From: Oscillospiraceae bacterium
GTDB lineage: Bacteria; Bacillota; Clostridia; Oscillospirales; Ruminococcaceae
Direction of reading: 5' to 3'
Assembly (NCBI GenBank): GCA_021200775.1
Contig: JAJQGB010000009.1
Coordinates: forward strand, 330,353-394,352
DNA length: 64,000 nucleotides
In this document: piece by piece, positions 30,507-39,757 of the stretch
Numbering within the stretch: position 1 is the first letter of the stretch
Layout of the letters: the number at the start of each line of letters is the position of its first letter
Notes under the pieces: model-generated
Database searches by the model: none
Seen by the model: the letters and a program-made list of their open reading frames with translations, nothing else
Told to the model about the DNA's origin: nothing
Program-made: the position numbers and the translations under genes

Positions 30507-30568
30507 GGCTCCCCTGTCAAGGGGAGCTGTCAGCGAAGCTGACTGAGAGGTGCCGTGCGGAGCACGGC
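30507..30568. repeat. Dispersed modular hairpin repeat, copy 1
   Basis: Hairpin 1 GGCTCCCCT/AGGGGAGC, hairpin 2 GTCAGC/GCTGAC, then TGAGAGGTGCC and hairpin 3 GCCGTGC/GCACGGC. The first two modules match the copy at 57184-57270. It sits between converging genes and likely serves as a terminator. Confidence 0.8.
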
Positions 30569-30570
30569 TT

Positions 30571-30912
30571 TTATTCCCAAGTTGCCCACACATCCGGCTG
30601 ATACCCAACCGTTGCAAGCTTCCCGTTTCTCACAACGGGACTTTTTATTAGGCTTGGATTCTCAAGCAATTTCTCAATCTTGTCTTCATCCCGAGCTAAG
30701 TACTTCAGAAGCACCGCATCCTGCGATTTGCTCTTGTCGTCGATGAGGGCATCCAGAGACCCGACAGCCTTCAGGACATTCGTCAGCTCGCCCCGGCTCA
30801 TGCCTTTTTGGCTCAAATCAATCATCTGTGCTTTGATGCCACGCTCTTTGAACCATCGTTCCGCTTTTTTAGAATCAAAGCACTTCGATTTGTAGAAAAT
30901 CTGAATATTCAT
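30571..30912 (-). CDS. ArsC/Spx-family thioredoxin-fold protein, 113 aa
   Basis: ArsC-like fold: KSKCFDSKKAERWFKERGIK at the start (Cys10, with Ser in the CxxS pattern), then SQKGMSRGELTNVLKAVGSL and LIKSPVVRNGKLATVGYQPD. Family members are arsenate reductases or Spx regulators; only one N-terminal Cys is present and no other ars genes are nearby, so a general redox role is as likely. It ends 12 bp before dtd's reading frame begins on the same strand downstream of dtd, so the two form an operon. Confidence 0.75.
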   Translation of the reverse strand: MNIQIFYKSKCFDSKKAERWFKERGIKAQMIDLSQKGMSRGELTNVLKAVGSLDALIDDKSKSQDAVLLKYLARDEDKIEKLLENPSLIKSPVVRNGKLATVGYQPDVWATWE

Positions 30913-30924
30913 CCGGAAGCCTCC

Positions 30925-31356
30925 CTATAACACAATTGTGAACGGTCCGTCGTTTTCAAGATTAACAATCATGTGCGCCCCGAAAACTCCGGTTTCTACT
31001 TTAATTCCACGAGCTCTGAGCTCTTCGTTGAACTTCTCATAAAGCCGGTTCGCATCGTCCGGCTTGGCGGCTCCGATAAAGCTCGGTCGGTTTCCATGTG
31101 AACAATCCGCAAGAAGCGTAAATTGCGACACCGAAAGAATATCTCCTCCGACATCTTTGATGGAAAGATTCGTCTTCCCGTTCTCATCCTCAAAAATCCG
31201 AAGCTTTGAGATTTTCTCTGCCAATTTCGCACAGCCTTCGTCACTATCCTCCGGCTCCGCCCCGAAAAGAATAAGAAATCCTCTTCCAATGCTCCCGACG
31301 ACTTCGCCTTCAACCGTGACCGAAGCCCGGTTGACTCTCTGAATAACCACTTTCAT
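30925..31356 (-). CDS. dtd: D-aminoacyl-tRNA deacylase
   Basis: 143 aa. Motifs: [37 protein letters not shown] (SQFTL motif) and the C-terminal NDGPFTIVL (GPxT cis-Pro motif); both contribute to the active site that removes D-amino acids and Gly from mischarged tRNA. The start is ATG at 31356, 7 nt after GGAGG; the frame stays open to 31416 without a site. First gene of the dtd-arsC-like pair. Confidence 0.96.
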   Translation of the reverse strand: MKVVIQRVNRASVTVEGEVVGSIGRGFLILFGAEPEDSDEGCAKLAEKISKLRIFEDENGKTNLSIKDVGGDILSVSQFTLLADCSHGNRPSFIGAAKPDDANRLYEKFNEELRARGIKVETGVFGAHMIVNLENDGPFTIVL

Positions 31357-31441
31357 GCCATAACCTCCACCCAATTTGCTAGGATGATTATAGCATGGAT
31401 TTGGCGGGGAAGTCAACTGCTAAGAATATCTGAAATAGGAC

Positions 31442-31470
31442 TTGAATGTCGAACGATTTTGTGATACAAT
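31442..31470 (+). promoter_or_regulatory. Promoter overlapping the annotated start of the nuclease gene
   Basis: TTGAAT (31442-31447), 17-nt spacer, TACAAT (31465-31470). It decides the start of the next gene, because an ATG at 31446 would lie inside the -35 element. Confidence 0.6.
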
Positions 31471-31493
31471 GTAAGTACAGGATAGCTGGGGAC

Positions 31494-32342
31494 GTGATTA
31501 ACATAAATCGTGAAGAAAAAGCAAGATTATATCGTAAAAAGTACGAGGAGATAACTAGCAAGTTCCGCCTGATGGACGACGACTTCATGACATTAGTCTT
31601 CGGTGGAAATATAGAGACGACACAGTTATTGCTCAGGATTATCTTAGATGATTCAGACATTGCGGTTATCGAAACGGTTGGGCAGTATGAAATCAAGAAT
31701 CCTAACGGTCGCTCGGTGAGATTAGACATTCATGCGGTTGACGCAAACGGTCAGCATTTCGACGTTGAGGTTCAACGTGCGAATATCGGTGCAGGCGCAG
31801 AGCGTGCAAGGCTCAATAGCAGTATGCTTGATACGAAGATGGCAAATATTGGTGACAAAGTTCCAAGCCTGAAACCGACTTATGTAATTTTCATCACCGA
31901 GAATGATGTTCTTGGTGGCGGATTCCCACTCTATCACATCGACCGTAGGATTGAGGAGCTTGATTACGAATCATTTGGCGATGGCTCTCATATAATATAT
32001 GTCAACGGCGAATACAAAAATGATTCCACCCCAATAGGAAAGCTAATTCATGATTTTCACTGTACGTCGGCAGATGATATGCATTACGAAATCCTGGCTG
32101 ACAGGGTCAGGTATTTTAAAGAAACTGAAGGAGGACAAGAGAATATGTGCAAATTAATGGAAGATTTCAGAGATGAAATTGCTAAGGAAGCGGCTTTAGA
32201 GGCATCAATCTTTGCCACAATTAAGACGTGTAGGAAACATCATATTCCTGAAAGCGAAATCTTTGTTGAAATTAAAGAAGAATATAGCTTGACAGACACT
32301 GAGGCGGAGGATTATCTCAGAAATAGCAGAGAAAGTGCATAG
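31494..32342 (+). CDS. Rpn-family PD-(D/E)XK nuclease (putative transposase family), 282 aa
   Basis: The N-terminal half carries the PD-(D/E)XK pattern of Rpn proteins: FMTLVFGGNIETTQLLLRII, NPNGRSVRLDIHAVDANGQH (Asp), FDVEVQRAN (Glu-x-Gln), then YVIFITENDVLGGGFPLYHI. The C-terminal 80 residues are helical and end in a RAYT-like short motif region seen in the family. Rpn proteins nick DNA and promote RecA-independent recombination; they multiply in genomes by gene conversion. Start taken as GTG 31494, since a promoter covers the earlier ATG; no strong ribosome-binding site, so the start is uncertain. Confidence 0.75.
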   Translation: MININREEKARLYRKKYEEITSKFRLMDDDFMTLVFGGNIETTQLLLRIILDDSDIAVIETVGQYEIKNPNGRSVRLDIHAVDANGQHFDVEVQRANIGAGAERARLNSSMLDTKMANIGDKVPSLKPTYVIFITENDVLGGGFPLYHIDRRIEELDYESFGDGSHIIYVNGEYKNDSTPIGKLIHDFHCTSADDMHYEILADRVRYFKETEGGQENMCKLMEDFRDEIAKEAALEASIFATIKTCRKHHIPESEIFVEIKEEYSLTDTEAEDYLRNSRESA

Positions 32343-32389
32343 CGTTCTAAAGCACTTCAGCGATGAGGTGATTTCATATCCAATTATAA

Positions 32390-32425
32390 AAAGGCAGTCC
32401 CACCCAAATGGAACCGCCTTTAAGT
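32390..32425. terminator. Hairpin between Rpn and SDR genes
   Basis: AAAAGGC and GCCTTT with inner GG/CC pairs around 32390-32425, between converging genes. Confidence 0.45.
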
Positions 32426-32452
32426 TTTAATACAGCCTTTACAAGCCAGCCG

Positions 32453-33292
32453 TCACTTGCCTGCTGCGGCACGCTGTGCCATCATTTCTTCAAAAGCACA
32501 GACTGCTCCTCCATCGTAGAGGATGTCCACGCCATCGAGATAGCTGCACTCGTCGCTTACCATGAAAGCCATCATCTTTGCAATTTCTTCCGGCTCACCG
32601 AGTCTTCCCATTGCACCGGCTTTTGCGAATGAAGCGGCTTCTTCTCCTTCAACTTCTCCCATCGGAGTGTTGAAGGTTCCGGGAGAGATGGAAACAACAC
32701 GGATTCCTTTCTTTCCATAGCGGAGAGCCATCTTCTTTGTATACCACTGAACGAAGTTCTTTGAAACGGTATAGCCCATTCCAGTTTGCTGTTCTGCCGG
32801 AATAGAATCAATCATCTGATTTGCGGCAGCCTTGAAAGCGTCCTCATTGGAGAGACTCAGCTGATAAATCTGATAAGGAGCTCTGTCTGCGGGAAGCATG
32901 TAGCCGGACATAGAAGATACATTCAGAATACAGCTACCTGCCTCCATGACCTCAGCCATTTCCTCGTCGACGTTGATAGTGCCGCAAGCGTTGATTTCAA
33001 AAATCTTCTTGCCATCTGCCATATGAGGAGAAACTCCGGCAGAGTGGATGACAGCCTTTACAGTGCCCAGAGACTTAGCGTATTCTGCCAATGCCTTTAC
33101 CGACTCACGATTTCCTGCATCAGCCGGATATGCTTCAGCATCGATTCCCAAAGTCTTAAGTTCCTGAATCGCATTTTCGAGCTTTGAGACAGTACGTCCG
33201 ACGAGAATTACTTTTCCGTTTTTTCCGACAATTTTTGCGGTTTCCAGACCCATTCCGCTACCGCCGCCGGTGATTACATAAACATTGCTCAT
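32453..33292 (-). CDS. SDR-family NAD(P)-dependent oxidoreductase, 279 aa
   Basis: Rossmann start VYVITGGGSGMGLETAKIVG (TGxxxGxG), an adenine-site segment and the catalytic set Ser in LNVSSMSGY and YTVSKNFVQW (Tyr-x3-Lys). SPGTFNTPMG and DGVDILYDGG match the family end. The typical NNAG is changed to HSAG (VIHSAGVSP). Substrate unknown; steroid or sugar dehydrogenases look alike. The start is ATG at 33292, 8 nt after AGAGG. Monocistronic between two terminators. Confidence 0.88.
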   Translation of the reverse strand: MSNVYVITGGGSGMGLETAKIVGKNGKVILVGRTVSKLENAIQELKTLGIDAEAYPADAGNRESVKALAEYAKSLGTVKAVIHSAGVSPHMADGKKIFEINACGTINVDEEMAEVMEAGSCILNVSSMSGYMLPADRAPYQIYQLSLSNEDAFKAAANQMIDSIPAEQQTGMGYTVSKNFVQWYTKKMALRYGKKGIRVVSISPGTFNTPMGEVEGEEAASFAKAGAMGRLGEPEEIAKMMAFMVSDECSYLDGVDILYDGGAVCAFEEMMAQRAAAGK

Positions 33293-33380
33293 AAGAGACA
33301 CCTCTTTCTTTTATTTGATAGCCGAAGCTAACGTAACGCCCTCATTATAGCATTAAGTAATATGCAAGTCAACAACAAAG

Positions 33381-33409
33381 AAAGGCGATTTTGTATCAAA
33401 ACCGCCTTT
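33381..33409 (-). terminator. Terminator of gdhA
   Basis: AAAGGCGATTTT (33381-33392) with AAAACCGCCTTT (33398-33409), one mismatch, followed on the minus strand by TTTCTTTGTT. Confidence 0.75.
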
Positions 33410-33432
33410 TTATTATTTCTGTTTAGCTCAGT

Positions 33433-34806
<1,374 letters not shown>

Positions 34807-34825
34807 TTAGATTTGCACAAGATAC

Positions 34826-34853
34826 AGTATACCACATTATGCGGAATTTGCAA
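34826..34853 (-). promoter_or_regulatory. gdhA promoter
   Basis: Minus strand TTGCAA (34848-34853), 16-nt spacer, TATACT (34826-34831). Confidence 0.7.
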
Positions 34854-34938
34854 GTCCAGATTTCAGAAATTTCAAAATAAATCATCACAGCCCCAATTTT
34901 TGAGGAATCTTTTAGAGGATTTGACTAAACCGCAGGGC

Positions 34939-34967
34939 TTGAAATTTCAAGGGTGAAAGAGTATAAT
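34939..34967 (+). promoter_or_regulatory. ABC exporter promoter
   Basis: TTGAAA (34939-34944), 17-nt spacer, TATAAT (34962-34967). Confidence 0.8.
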
Positions 34968-34996
34968 ATAAAGTGAGTATTGGAAAGGAGAAATTT

Positions 34997-36778
34997 ATGA
35001 AAAATCTGAAATCCACTCTAAGTAACATCGTCTGGATTTGCAAGCCGTTCTGGAAATATGGAAAGCTCTATATCATCCTTTCGGTCTGCATTTCAGCCAT
35101 CTACACGCCGATTGACGACCTGATTTATGTCCGGTTTCCTGAGATTATCATCAATATGCTGAACGCCGGGCGGGCATTTTCGGCTATTGCGGTTGTTGCC
35201 GCTCTTATCTGTGGGGCGTCTTTTCTGAATAACGCCATCAGAAAGCTTGCGAGGGCTTACTTCAACAAGAGAAAAGCAGGAGTTGAAGTTGAAGCCAATC
35301 AGGAAATCTATCGCAAGGCGATGAAGCTTGACTACCGCTATATCGACTCACCTGAGTATTACGACAACTACGCTTGGGCAGTCGACGAGTATTCAAACCA
35401 GATGGAAGCCGCACGCCAGCTTCTTATCGACTTCTTCCAGTGCGTTCTCAGCCTTGTGGTTCTTGTTTCGATAATCGCAACTCTGGGACCTTGGATTCTC
35501 CTCGCTGAAATCCTGGAGATGTTCCTTATTTCAAGAATCAATGTCCTGGCGAACAAAATGCAGATTCGTGAGAAGGACGAACTTATCCCCGTTGAGCGCA
35601 GGCTCGGCTATTTCCACAGGCTTTTCTATATGAAGGACTATGCCGCCGATGTCAAGTCAACTCCTCTTGGAGAAAAAGTCCTTGCCGAGCATCGCAAAAC
35701 AGGCAAGAAGAAGGTTAAGATTGTCGGCTCCTACGCCTGGAAAATCGAGATGCTCTATAACTGTCAGGAGCTTGTTTTCTCTGTCACCGAGCTTATAGTC
35801 GTTCTTTATATCGTCAGAAGCATCATCTCCGGCAGAATCGCTGAGGTCGGAATGTATATGACCCTGATGCTCTCGTTCTATCGCCTTGACACCCGAATCC
35901 ACAACCTCACGTTTGTTTTAAGCGATGCCAATGTCCTTTCGATGAACGTTGAGAAAATCCGTAACTTCTTCAATATGAAATCGGAAATAGAGGTTCAGGA
36001 CGAAGCGAAAGCAAAGCCTGCAACAGGCAATTTCTCTGTCGAGCTCAAAAATGCCGGCTTTTCATACGAGAATTCGGAGTTTGCGCTTTCCGGCTTGAAT
36101 CTTAAGATTAACCCTGGCGAGAAGATAGCCATAGTCGGCGAAAACGGAGCGGGGAAGTCCACCTTTGTAAAGCTTCTTCTGAGGCTCTATGACGTTAAGG
36201 ACGGCGAAATTCTCATCAATGGCAAGCCAATCAAGGACTACGACATCCACGCTCTCCGCCAACAGATAGGCGTTGCATTCCAGAACACCAATATCTATGC
36301 CATGAGCCTTGCCGATAATATCTCGCTTTACGGGAATATTTCCGAGAAGTCGATGATTGAGACTGCCGAAAAGCTTGGGCTTGACGAGGTCACAAAGAAG
36401 AACAAGACAGACTATAACGCCGAGCTCACCCGTGAGTTTTATGAGGACGGAATCCTCCTTTCCGGTGGTGAAGCCCAGAAGGTTGCCCTTGCCAGAGTCA
36501 TGAGCCGTGATTTCAGCCTGCTTCTTTTGGACGAACCATCCTCCGCACTCGACCCGATTGCCGAGTACAAGATGAGCGAAGCAATCCTCAGTGCCGCCAA
36601 CAAAGCGACCACAATCATCATCGCCCACCGTCTCTCGACCATCCGTGATGCCGACAAGATATACGTCTTCGACCACGGCAAAATAGTCGAATCCGGCACC
36701 CACGACGAACTGATGGCAAAGAACGGTCACTACTGCGAAATGTTCACCAAACAGGCGGAGAATTATGTCAGAGAGTGA
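34997..36778 (+). CDS. ABC transporter, fused permease-ATPase (type IV exporter), 593 aa
   Basis: An N-terminal six-span domain (about residues 20-320) and a C-terminal ATPase with Walker A VGENGAGKSTFVKLLLRLYD, Q-loop FQNTNIYAM, signature LSGGEAQKVALARV, Walker B LLLLDEPSSALDP and H-loop IIAHRLSTIRDAD. The signature reads LSGGEAQ, a normal variant. Such half-transporters dimerise and export lipids, peptides or drugs; the substrate is not predictable and no partner half-transporter is adjacent. Start ATG 34997 after GGAAAGGAG. Monocistronic. Confidence 0.93.
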   Translation: MKNLKSTLSNIVWICKPFWKYGKLYIILSVCISAIYTPIDDLIYVRFPEIIINMLNAGRAFSAIAVVAALICGASFLNNAIRKLARAYFNKRKAGVEVEANQEIYRKAMKLDYRYIDSPEYYDNYAWAVDEYSNQMEAARQLLIDFFQCVLSLVVLVSIIATLGPWILLAEILEMFLISRINVLANKMQIREKDELIPVERRLGYFHRLFYMKDYAADVKSTPLGEKVLAEHRKTGKKKVKIVGSYAWKIEMLYNCQELVFSVTELIVVLYIVRSIISGRIAEVGMYMTLMLSFYRLDTRIHNLTFVLSDANVLSMNVEKIRNFFNMKSEIEVQDEAKAKPATGNFSVELKNAGFSYENSEFALSGLNLKINPGEKIAIVGENGAGKSTFVKLLLRLYDVKDGEILINGKPIKDYDIHALRQQIGVAFQNTNIYAMSLADNISLYGNISEKSMIETAEKLGLDEVTKKNKTDYNAELTREFYEDGILLSGGEAQKVALARVMSRDFSLLLLDEPSSALDPIAEYKMSEAILSAANKATTIIIAHRLSTIRDADKIYVFDHGKIVESGTHDELMAKNGHYCEMFTKQAENYVRE

Positions 36779-36796
36779 TTACATATAGATATAACA

Positions 36797-36821
36797 AGAG
36801 CGACCCGTCAAAGGTCGCTCT
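36797..36821. terminator. Terminator, GAGCGACC type
   Basis: AGAGCGACC (36797-36805) pairs with 36813-36821, between converging genes. Similar GCGACC hairpins recur at 37365 and 39280. Confidence 0.75.
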
Positions 36822-36835
36822 CGGATACTACTATG

Positions 36836-37291
36836 TTAAGCTCGGCATTCCATTCTCAGTAGCCGCTCTGTTGTTCCTTCTTCATACTGCCATGTGTTTG
36901 TTAGTTCAAAGCCGTGACGACTGTAGAAAGCAATCGCTCGCTTATTTTTCTCCAAGACCCACAAATATCGGACATCAAATTTTTCTATTGCAAAATCTAA
37001 AAGCTTTCCGCCTATTCCCTCATTTGTGAAGAAGCTGTCTACATATAGTGTTTTAACCTCTTGACCGCAGATTTGGATAAACCCTTTAACAAAGCCATCC
37101 TCATACACCCACGTTTCTTCAAGAGGATTTTTATTTGCAAGATATTCATTTGCAACAGATAACACTTGCAATTCGCCAAACGAGTAGCTGTCATCCTGAA
37201 AAATTGGACGGAAATTTAGTCTTTTGGAATAAACAAGGATTTCTGCAATTCTTGATACATCCTTTTTCTTTGCCTGTCTTATTTCAGCCAT
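36836..37291 (-). CDS. GNAT-family N-acetyltransferase, 151 aa
   Basis: GNAT elements: IRQAKKKDVSRIAEILVYSK at the start; VKTLYVDSFFTNEGIGGKLL (acetyl-CoA loop Q/R-x2-G-x-G/A as NEGIGGKL); then VLEKNKRAIAFYSRHGFELT. Substrate unknown. Weak ribosome-binding site (GAAGAG). Ends at a terminator shared with the ABC gene. Confidence 0.88.
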   Translation of the reverse strand: MAEIRQAKKKDVSRIAEILVYSKRLNFRPIFQDDSYSFGELQVLSVANEYLANKNPLEETWVYEDGFVKGFIQICGQEVKTLYVDSFFTNEGIGGKLLDFAIEKFDVRYLWVLEKNKRAIAFYSRHGFELTNTWQYEEGTTERLLRMECRA

Positions 37292-37364
37292 TGCAACTCT
37301 TCACGCCCTTTCAAGAGACAGTATATCATTTCAGAACAAGAAAAGCAAGCACCCAGCTAAAAAA

Positions 37365-37385
37365 AGCGACCCTCACCCGGTCGCT
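37365..37385 (-). terminator. Terminator, GCGACC type
   Basis: AGCGACC (37365-37371) / GGTCGCT (37379-37385), followed on the minus strand by TTTTTTAGC. Ends the three-gene leftward operon. Confidence 0.8.
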
Positions 37386-37391
37386 CTCATT

Positions 37392-37787
37392 TCATCCCAC
37401 CTCAAAATCCATTTCCAGATATCTCTTTTTCATTTCCCAATGGTCTTCAAACAGTCGGGCAAGAGAGACAACCCAATCGTGATTCTGATAGTATCGGCTT
37501 TCATCCTCCGGCAAATCCTCTTCGTCTATCAGCCCTTGGGCAAGGCACAATGCGTTCAATATTCCTTCTATCTCATGGAAGTAGAGCATGCGGTTTTGAA
37601 TTTCTTGCTTCGGCATCTCATCCATAACCATGTTTAACGCTTCATATATTTTGCATCCTCTGTTGATAATCGCAACATTATCTTCAAGCTTTTGTGAGCG
37701 TCTATAGTACCGAATTGCCTCTTCTGCTCCATGCAATGCTGTTTTCATTCGATTTTCTGCCTGAATGTAGTCTTCTTCATTTGTCAT
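37392..37787 (-). CDS. Hypothetical protein, 131 aa
   Basis: Unknown family. Mostly helical and acidic: NRMKTALHGAEEAIRYYRRS, MPKQEIQNRMLYFHEIEGIL, LPEDESRYYQNHDWVVSLAR. A strong ribosome-binding site (AGGAGGGAATTCAAA) supports it. Third gene of an operon with a putative regulator and a UDG-fold-like protein. Confidence 0.65.
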   Translation of the reverse strand: MTNEEDYIQAENRMKTALHGAEEAIRYYRRSQKLEDNVAIINRGCKIYEALNMVMDEMPKQEIQNRMLYFHEIEGILNALCLAQGLIDEEDLPEDESRYYQNHDWVVSLARLFEDHWEMKKRYLEMDFEVG

Positions 37788-37808
37788 TTTGAATTCCCTC
37801 CTTTTGTG

Positions 37809-38396
37809 TCACCAGTCGCCCCAGAGCATCGATTTCCCGTATGTCAGTTTCCAGCCCTTTATAGAGTTATCGTATTCTATCCACTCACCAGCAACCCGCA
37901 GAGTTTCTATATATCTTTGCACTGACCGAAGAGAAATCTCCAACTTATCGGCAAGTTGAGCTGATGTCACGCCAGGGTGCTTGCGGATTTCGCTCAGTAT
38001 CACAATGGCATTGGAAAGGGTAGTGCTGAAGCTCTCGTTCTTTTTATTCCGTTGGTAAGCTTTCAGGAGCAGATATTTAAGGTCAACCATCAGAGAATCA
38101 AAGGTATCATAGAGATGTATGCTCTTTTTCAGATTCTTCGGAATATCCACATCTCCCACGATAATCAGTATTTCAGAAAAGTAGCCAACTTCCGTGTAAA
38201 ACTCGAAAAACAATTCAAGGTTGTTCTTTGCAGTATTTGAAACGTTCAGGAGTATGGCATAAGAACGGGTCGCCAATATATCCGTGAAGCACCCTATGTT
38301 AATAACTTCTGCCTTCTTGTTTGGCAAAACGGTTTCTGCACGCTTCACTTCATCATCCGTAAATCCGTACATCATAATCGCATCAGTATGTGTCAC
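37809..38396 (-). CDS. Putative HTH regulator with C-terminal winged helix, 195 aa
   Basis: The C-terminal third has an HTH_11/DeoR-like winged helix (LSEIRKHPGVTSAQLADKLE then ISLRSVQRYIETLRVAGEWI). The N-terminal two thirds look like an alpha/beta domain (VINIGCFTDILATRSYAILL, ILIIVGDVDIPKN) of unknown family, so the usual order (HTH first) is reversed. The start is placed at GTG 38396 because GGAGG lies 8 nt upstream; ATGs at 38411 and 38420 are alternatives. It overlaps the upstream gene by 14 bp. Confidence 0.65.
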   Translation of the reverse strand: MTHTDAIMMYGFTDDEVKRAETVLPNKKAEVINIGCFTDILATRSYAILLNVSNTAKNNLELFFEFYTEVGYFSEILIIVGDVDIPKNLKKSIHLYDTFDSLMVDLKYLLLKAYQRNKKNESFSTTLSNAIVILSEIRKHPGVTSAQLADKLEISLRSVQRYIETLRVAGEWIEYDNSIKGWKLTYGKSMLWGDW

Positions 38397-39162
38397 CTTC
38401 TCCACCTCCATCTTTCTCATCAAGCGTTCCCAGAAACACCTTCATAACTTCCTCCTCATACCCTTTCGGCTTTTTCCACCAGCCGGGATGATAGGTGAAT
38501 AGATAATGAATTCCATCCACTTTTCTGTATGCAATCTCGTGTTCGCTGTTGACATACCATGCATCACCATTCTGGGGATAAAGTGCATAGTATAATTCCG
38601 GCAGTTCTTCTCTTATCGAGGTGTGATACCAGCCTGTCACAACGACATGAGTAGGCTTGAGCGCGTTAATTTCTTCTGCAAGCAATTTTGTTTTAGTAGA
38701 ATGTAGCCTGGTTCTTTCCTCTGGTTTAAGCGCACATCTGCGCTCCTTCCTCAGATGAATAGTATCTTGGTTCGTCCAGGCACAAACGCCATATTCACTC
38801 AGCTTTCTCACCCTATCCCAGAATTTACTGCGGTACTTTTCGTATCTGCTCTGAATAGGGTACAGTTCATAATCCAGCTCATAGCCTAAATTGCTGACCA
38901 GGCTACACCAGCAGAGTTCCTGAATCTTTTGAATCTCGTCAGTCTTAACTCCATCAGATTTCCCGTGCCCACTGACTCCATAACCCTCTTCGCCTACAAC
39001 GAGAATCCTGATGGCTGAATCGCACCAGCCCTTCGGCACACAGGTGAAATAAGGGTTCGAGTATTTATTATCGTTCAAAAGCTCCGGAGCGACTTCATTA
39101 ATCTCATCTAGCCACAGCGAATAGACTATTTTCAGCCTTGCGTCAATTTCTCTTTCAGTCAT
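38383..39162 (-). CDS. Hypothetical protein with uracil-DNA-glycosylase-like features, 259 aa
   Basis: RILVVGEEGYGVSGHGKSDG resembles motif 1 of the UDG superfamily (GxxPG region), LKPTHVVVTGWYHTS the central strand, and YLFTYHPGWWKKP the His-containing last motif (HPS-like). Other parts do not match known subfamilies, and the catalytic Asp/Asn is not certain. This is a fold-level guess. ATG at 39162 follows GGAGGTCGATAAAA. First gene of a three-gene operon with a transcription factor. Confidence 0.5.
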   Translation of the reverse strand: MTEREIDARLKIVYSLWLDEINEVAPELLNDNKYSNPYFTCVPKGWCDSAIRILVVGEEGYGVSGHGKSDGVKTDEIQKIQELCWCSLVSNLGYELDYELYPIQSRYEKYRSKFWDRVRKLSEYGVCAWTNQDTIHLRKERRCALKPEERTRLHSTKTKLLAEEINALKPTHVVVTGWYHTSIREELPELYYALYPQNGDAWYVNSEHEIAYRKVDGIHYLFTYHPGWWKKPKGYEEEVMKVFLGTLDEKDGGGEGDTY

Positions 39163-39279
39163 TTTTATCGACCTCCGATTATATTATATCACCCTTCTGC
39201 GACAGCAGTATGGGTGACACTCAATAACATTTTTAGCATATCATATTGCAGTAATAAAAGCAAGCAATCAGCTAAAAAA

Positions 39280-39300
39280 AGCGACCCTCACCCGGTCGCT
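39280..39300 (-). terminator. Terminator, GCGACC type
   Basis: AGCGACC (39280-39286) / GGTCGCT (39294-39300), then TTTTTTTAGC on the minus strand; nearly the same sequence as 37365-37385. Confidence 0.8.
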
Positions 39301-39306
39301 CTTACA

Positions 39307-39750
39307 TTATTTCTTCATCTCAAGATACGGCAATTCGCCATATCCCTTTTTCCTATACAGATGCACAGCCGCCTCATTCTCTTTCTCCACCTCCAGCCGG
39401 AAGATGACGTCTTGGTTTTCATACTGCTCTTCGAGATAGTCAAAGAACCGACTGCCGATGCCCAAGCCTCTTTGGGGTTCTTTCAGGTACAAATCCTCCA
39501 CCCAGATGCACGGCTTGCCGAATTCGGTTGAAAAGCTCTTCGCTAGCATGGAATAGCCGCAGACTTCTCCGTCCGACAAAAAGATGTAGCCTTCCAAGTA
39601 TGGGCAGTCGCCGATGCAGTTGTCGAAGTCGTTTGCGAAAATCTCCTCCGAGCCGTTTGTATAGACAGCCGCCGAGCGGTAAAACACCCGCATCATCCCG
39701 AGCACTTCATCCCTGTCGCCAAGTTCCATTTTTCTGAAAAGAATGTCCAT
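39307..39750 (-). CDS. GNAT-family N-acetyltransferase, 147 aa
   Basis: MDILFRKMELGDRDEVLGMM starts the fold; WVEDLYLKEPQRGLGIGSRF contains the acetyl-CoA loop (QRGLGIG); EAAVHLYRKKGYGELPYLEM ends it. Substrate unknown. Starts 7 bp after the cls stop on the same strand, with GAGG upstream, so it is co-transcribed with cls. Confidence 0.9.
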   Translation of the reverse strand: MDILFRKMELGDRDEVLGMMRVFYRSAAVYTNGSEEIFANDFDNCIGDCPYLEGYIFLSDGEVCGYSMLAKSFSTEFGKPCIWVEDLYLKEPQRGLGIGSRFFDYLEEQYENQDVIFRLEVEKENEAAVHLYRKKGYGELPYLEMKK

Positions 39751-39757
39751 ATATACC

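Noticed and set aside
31494-32342. Insertion sequence carrying a transposase
   Set aside because: Rpn-type proteins are labelled transposases, but no terminal inverted repeats or target duplication are visible around the gene.
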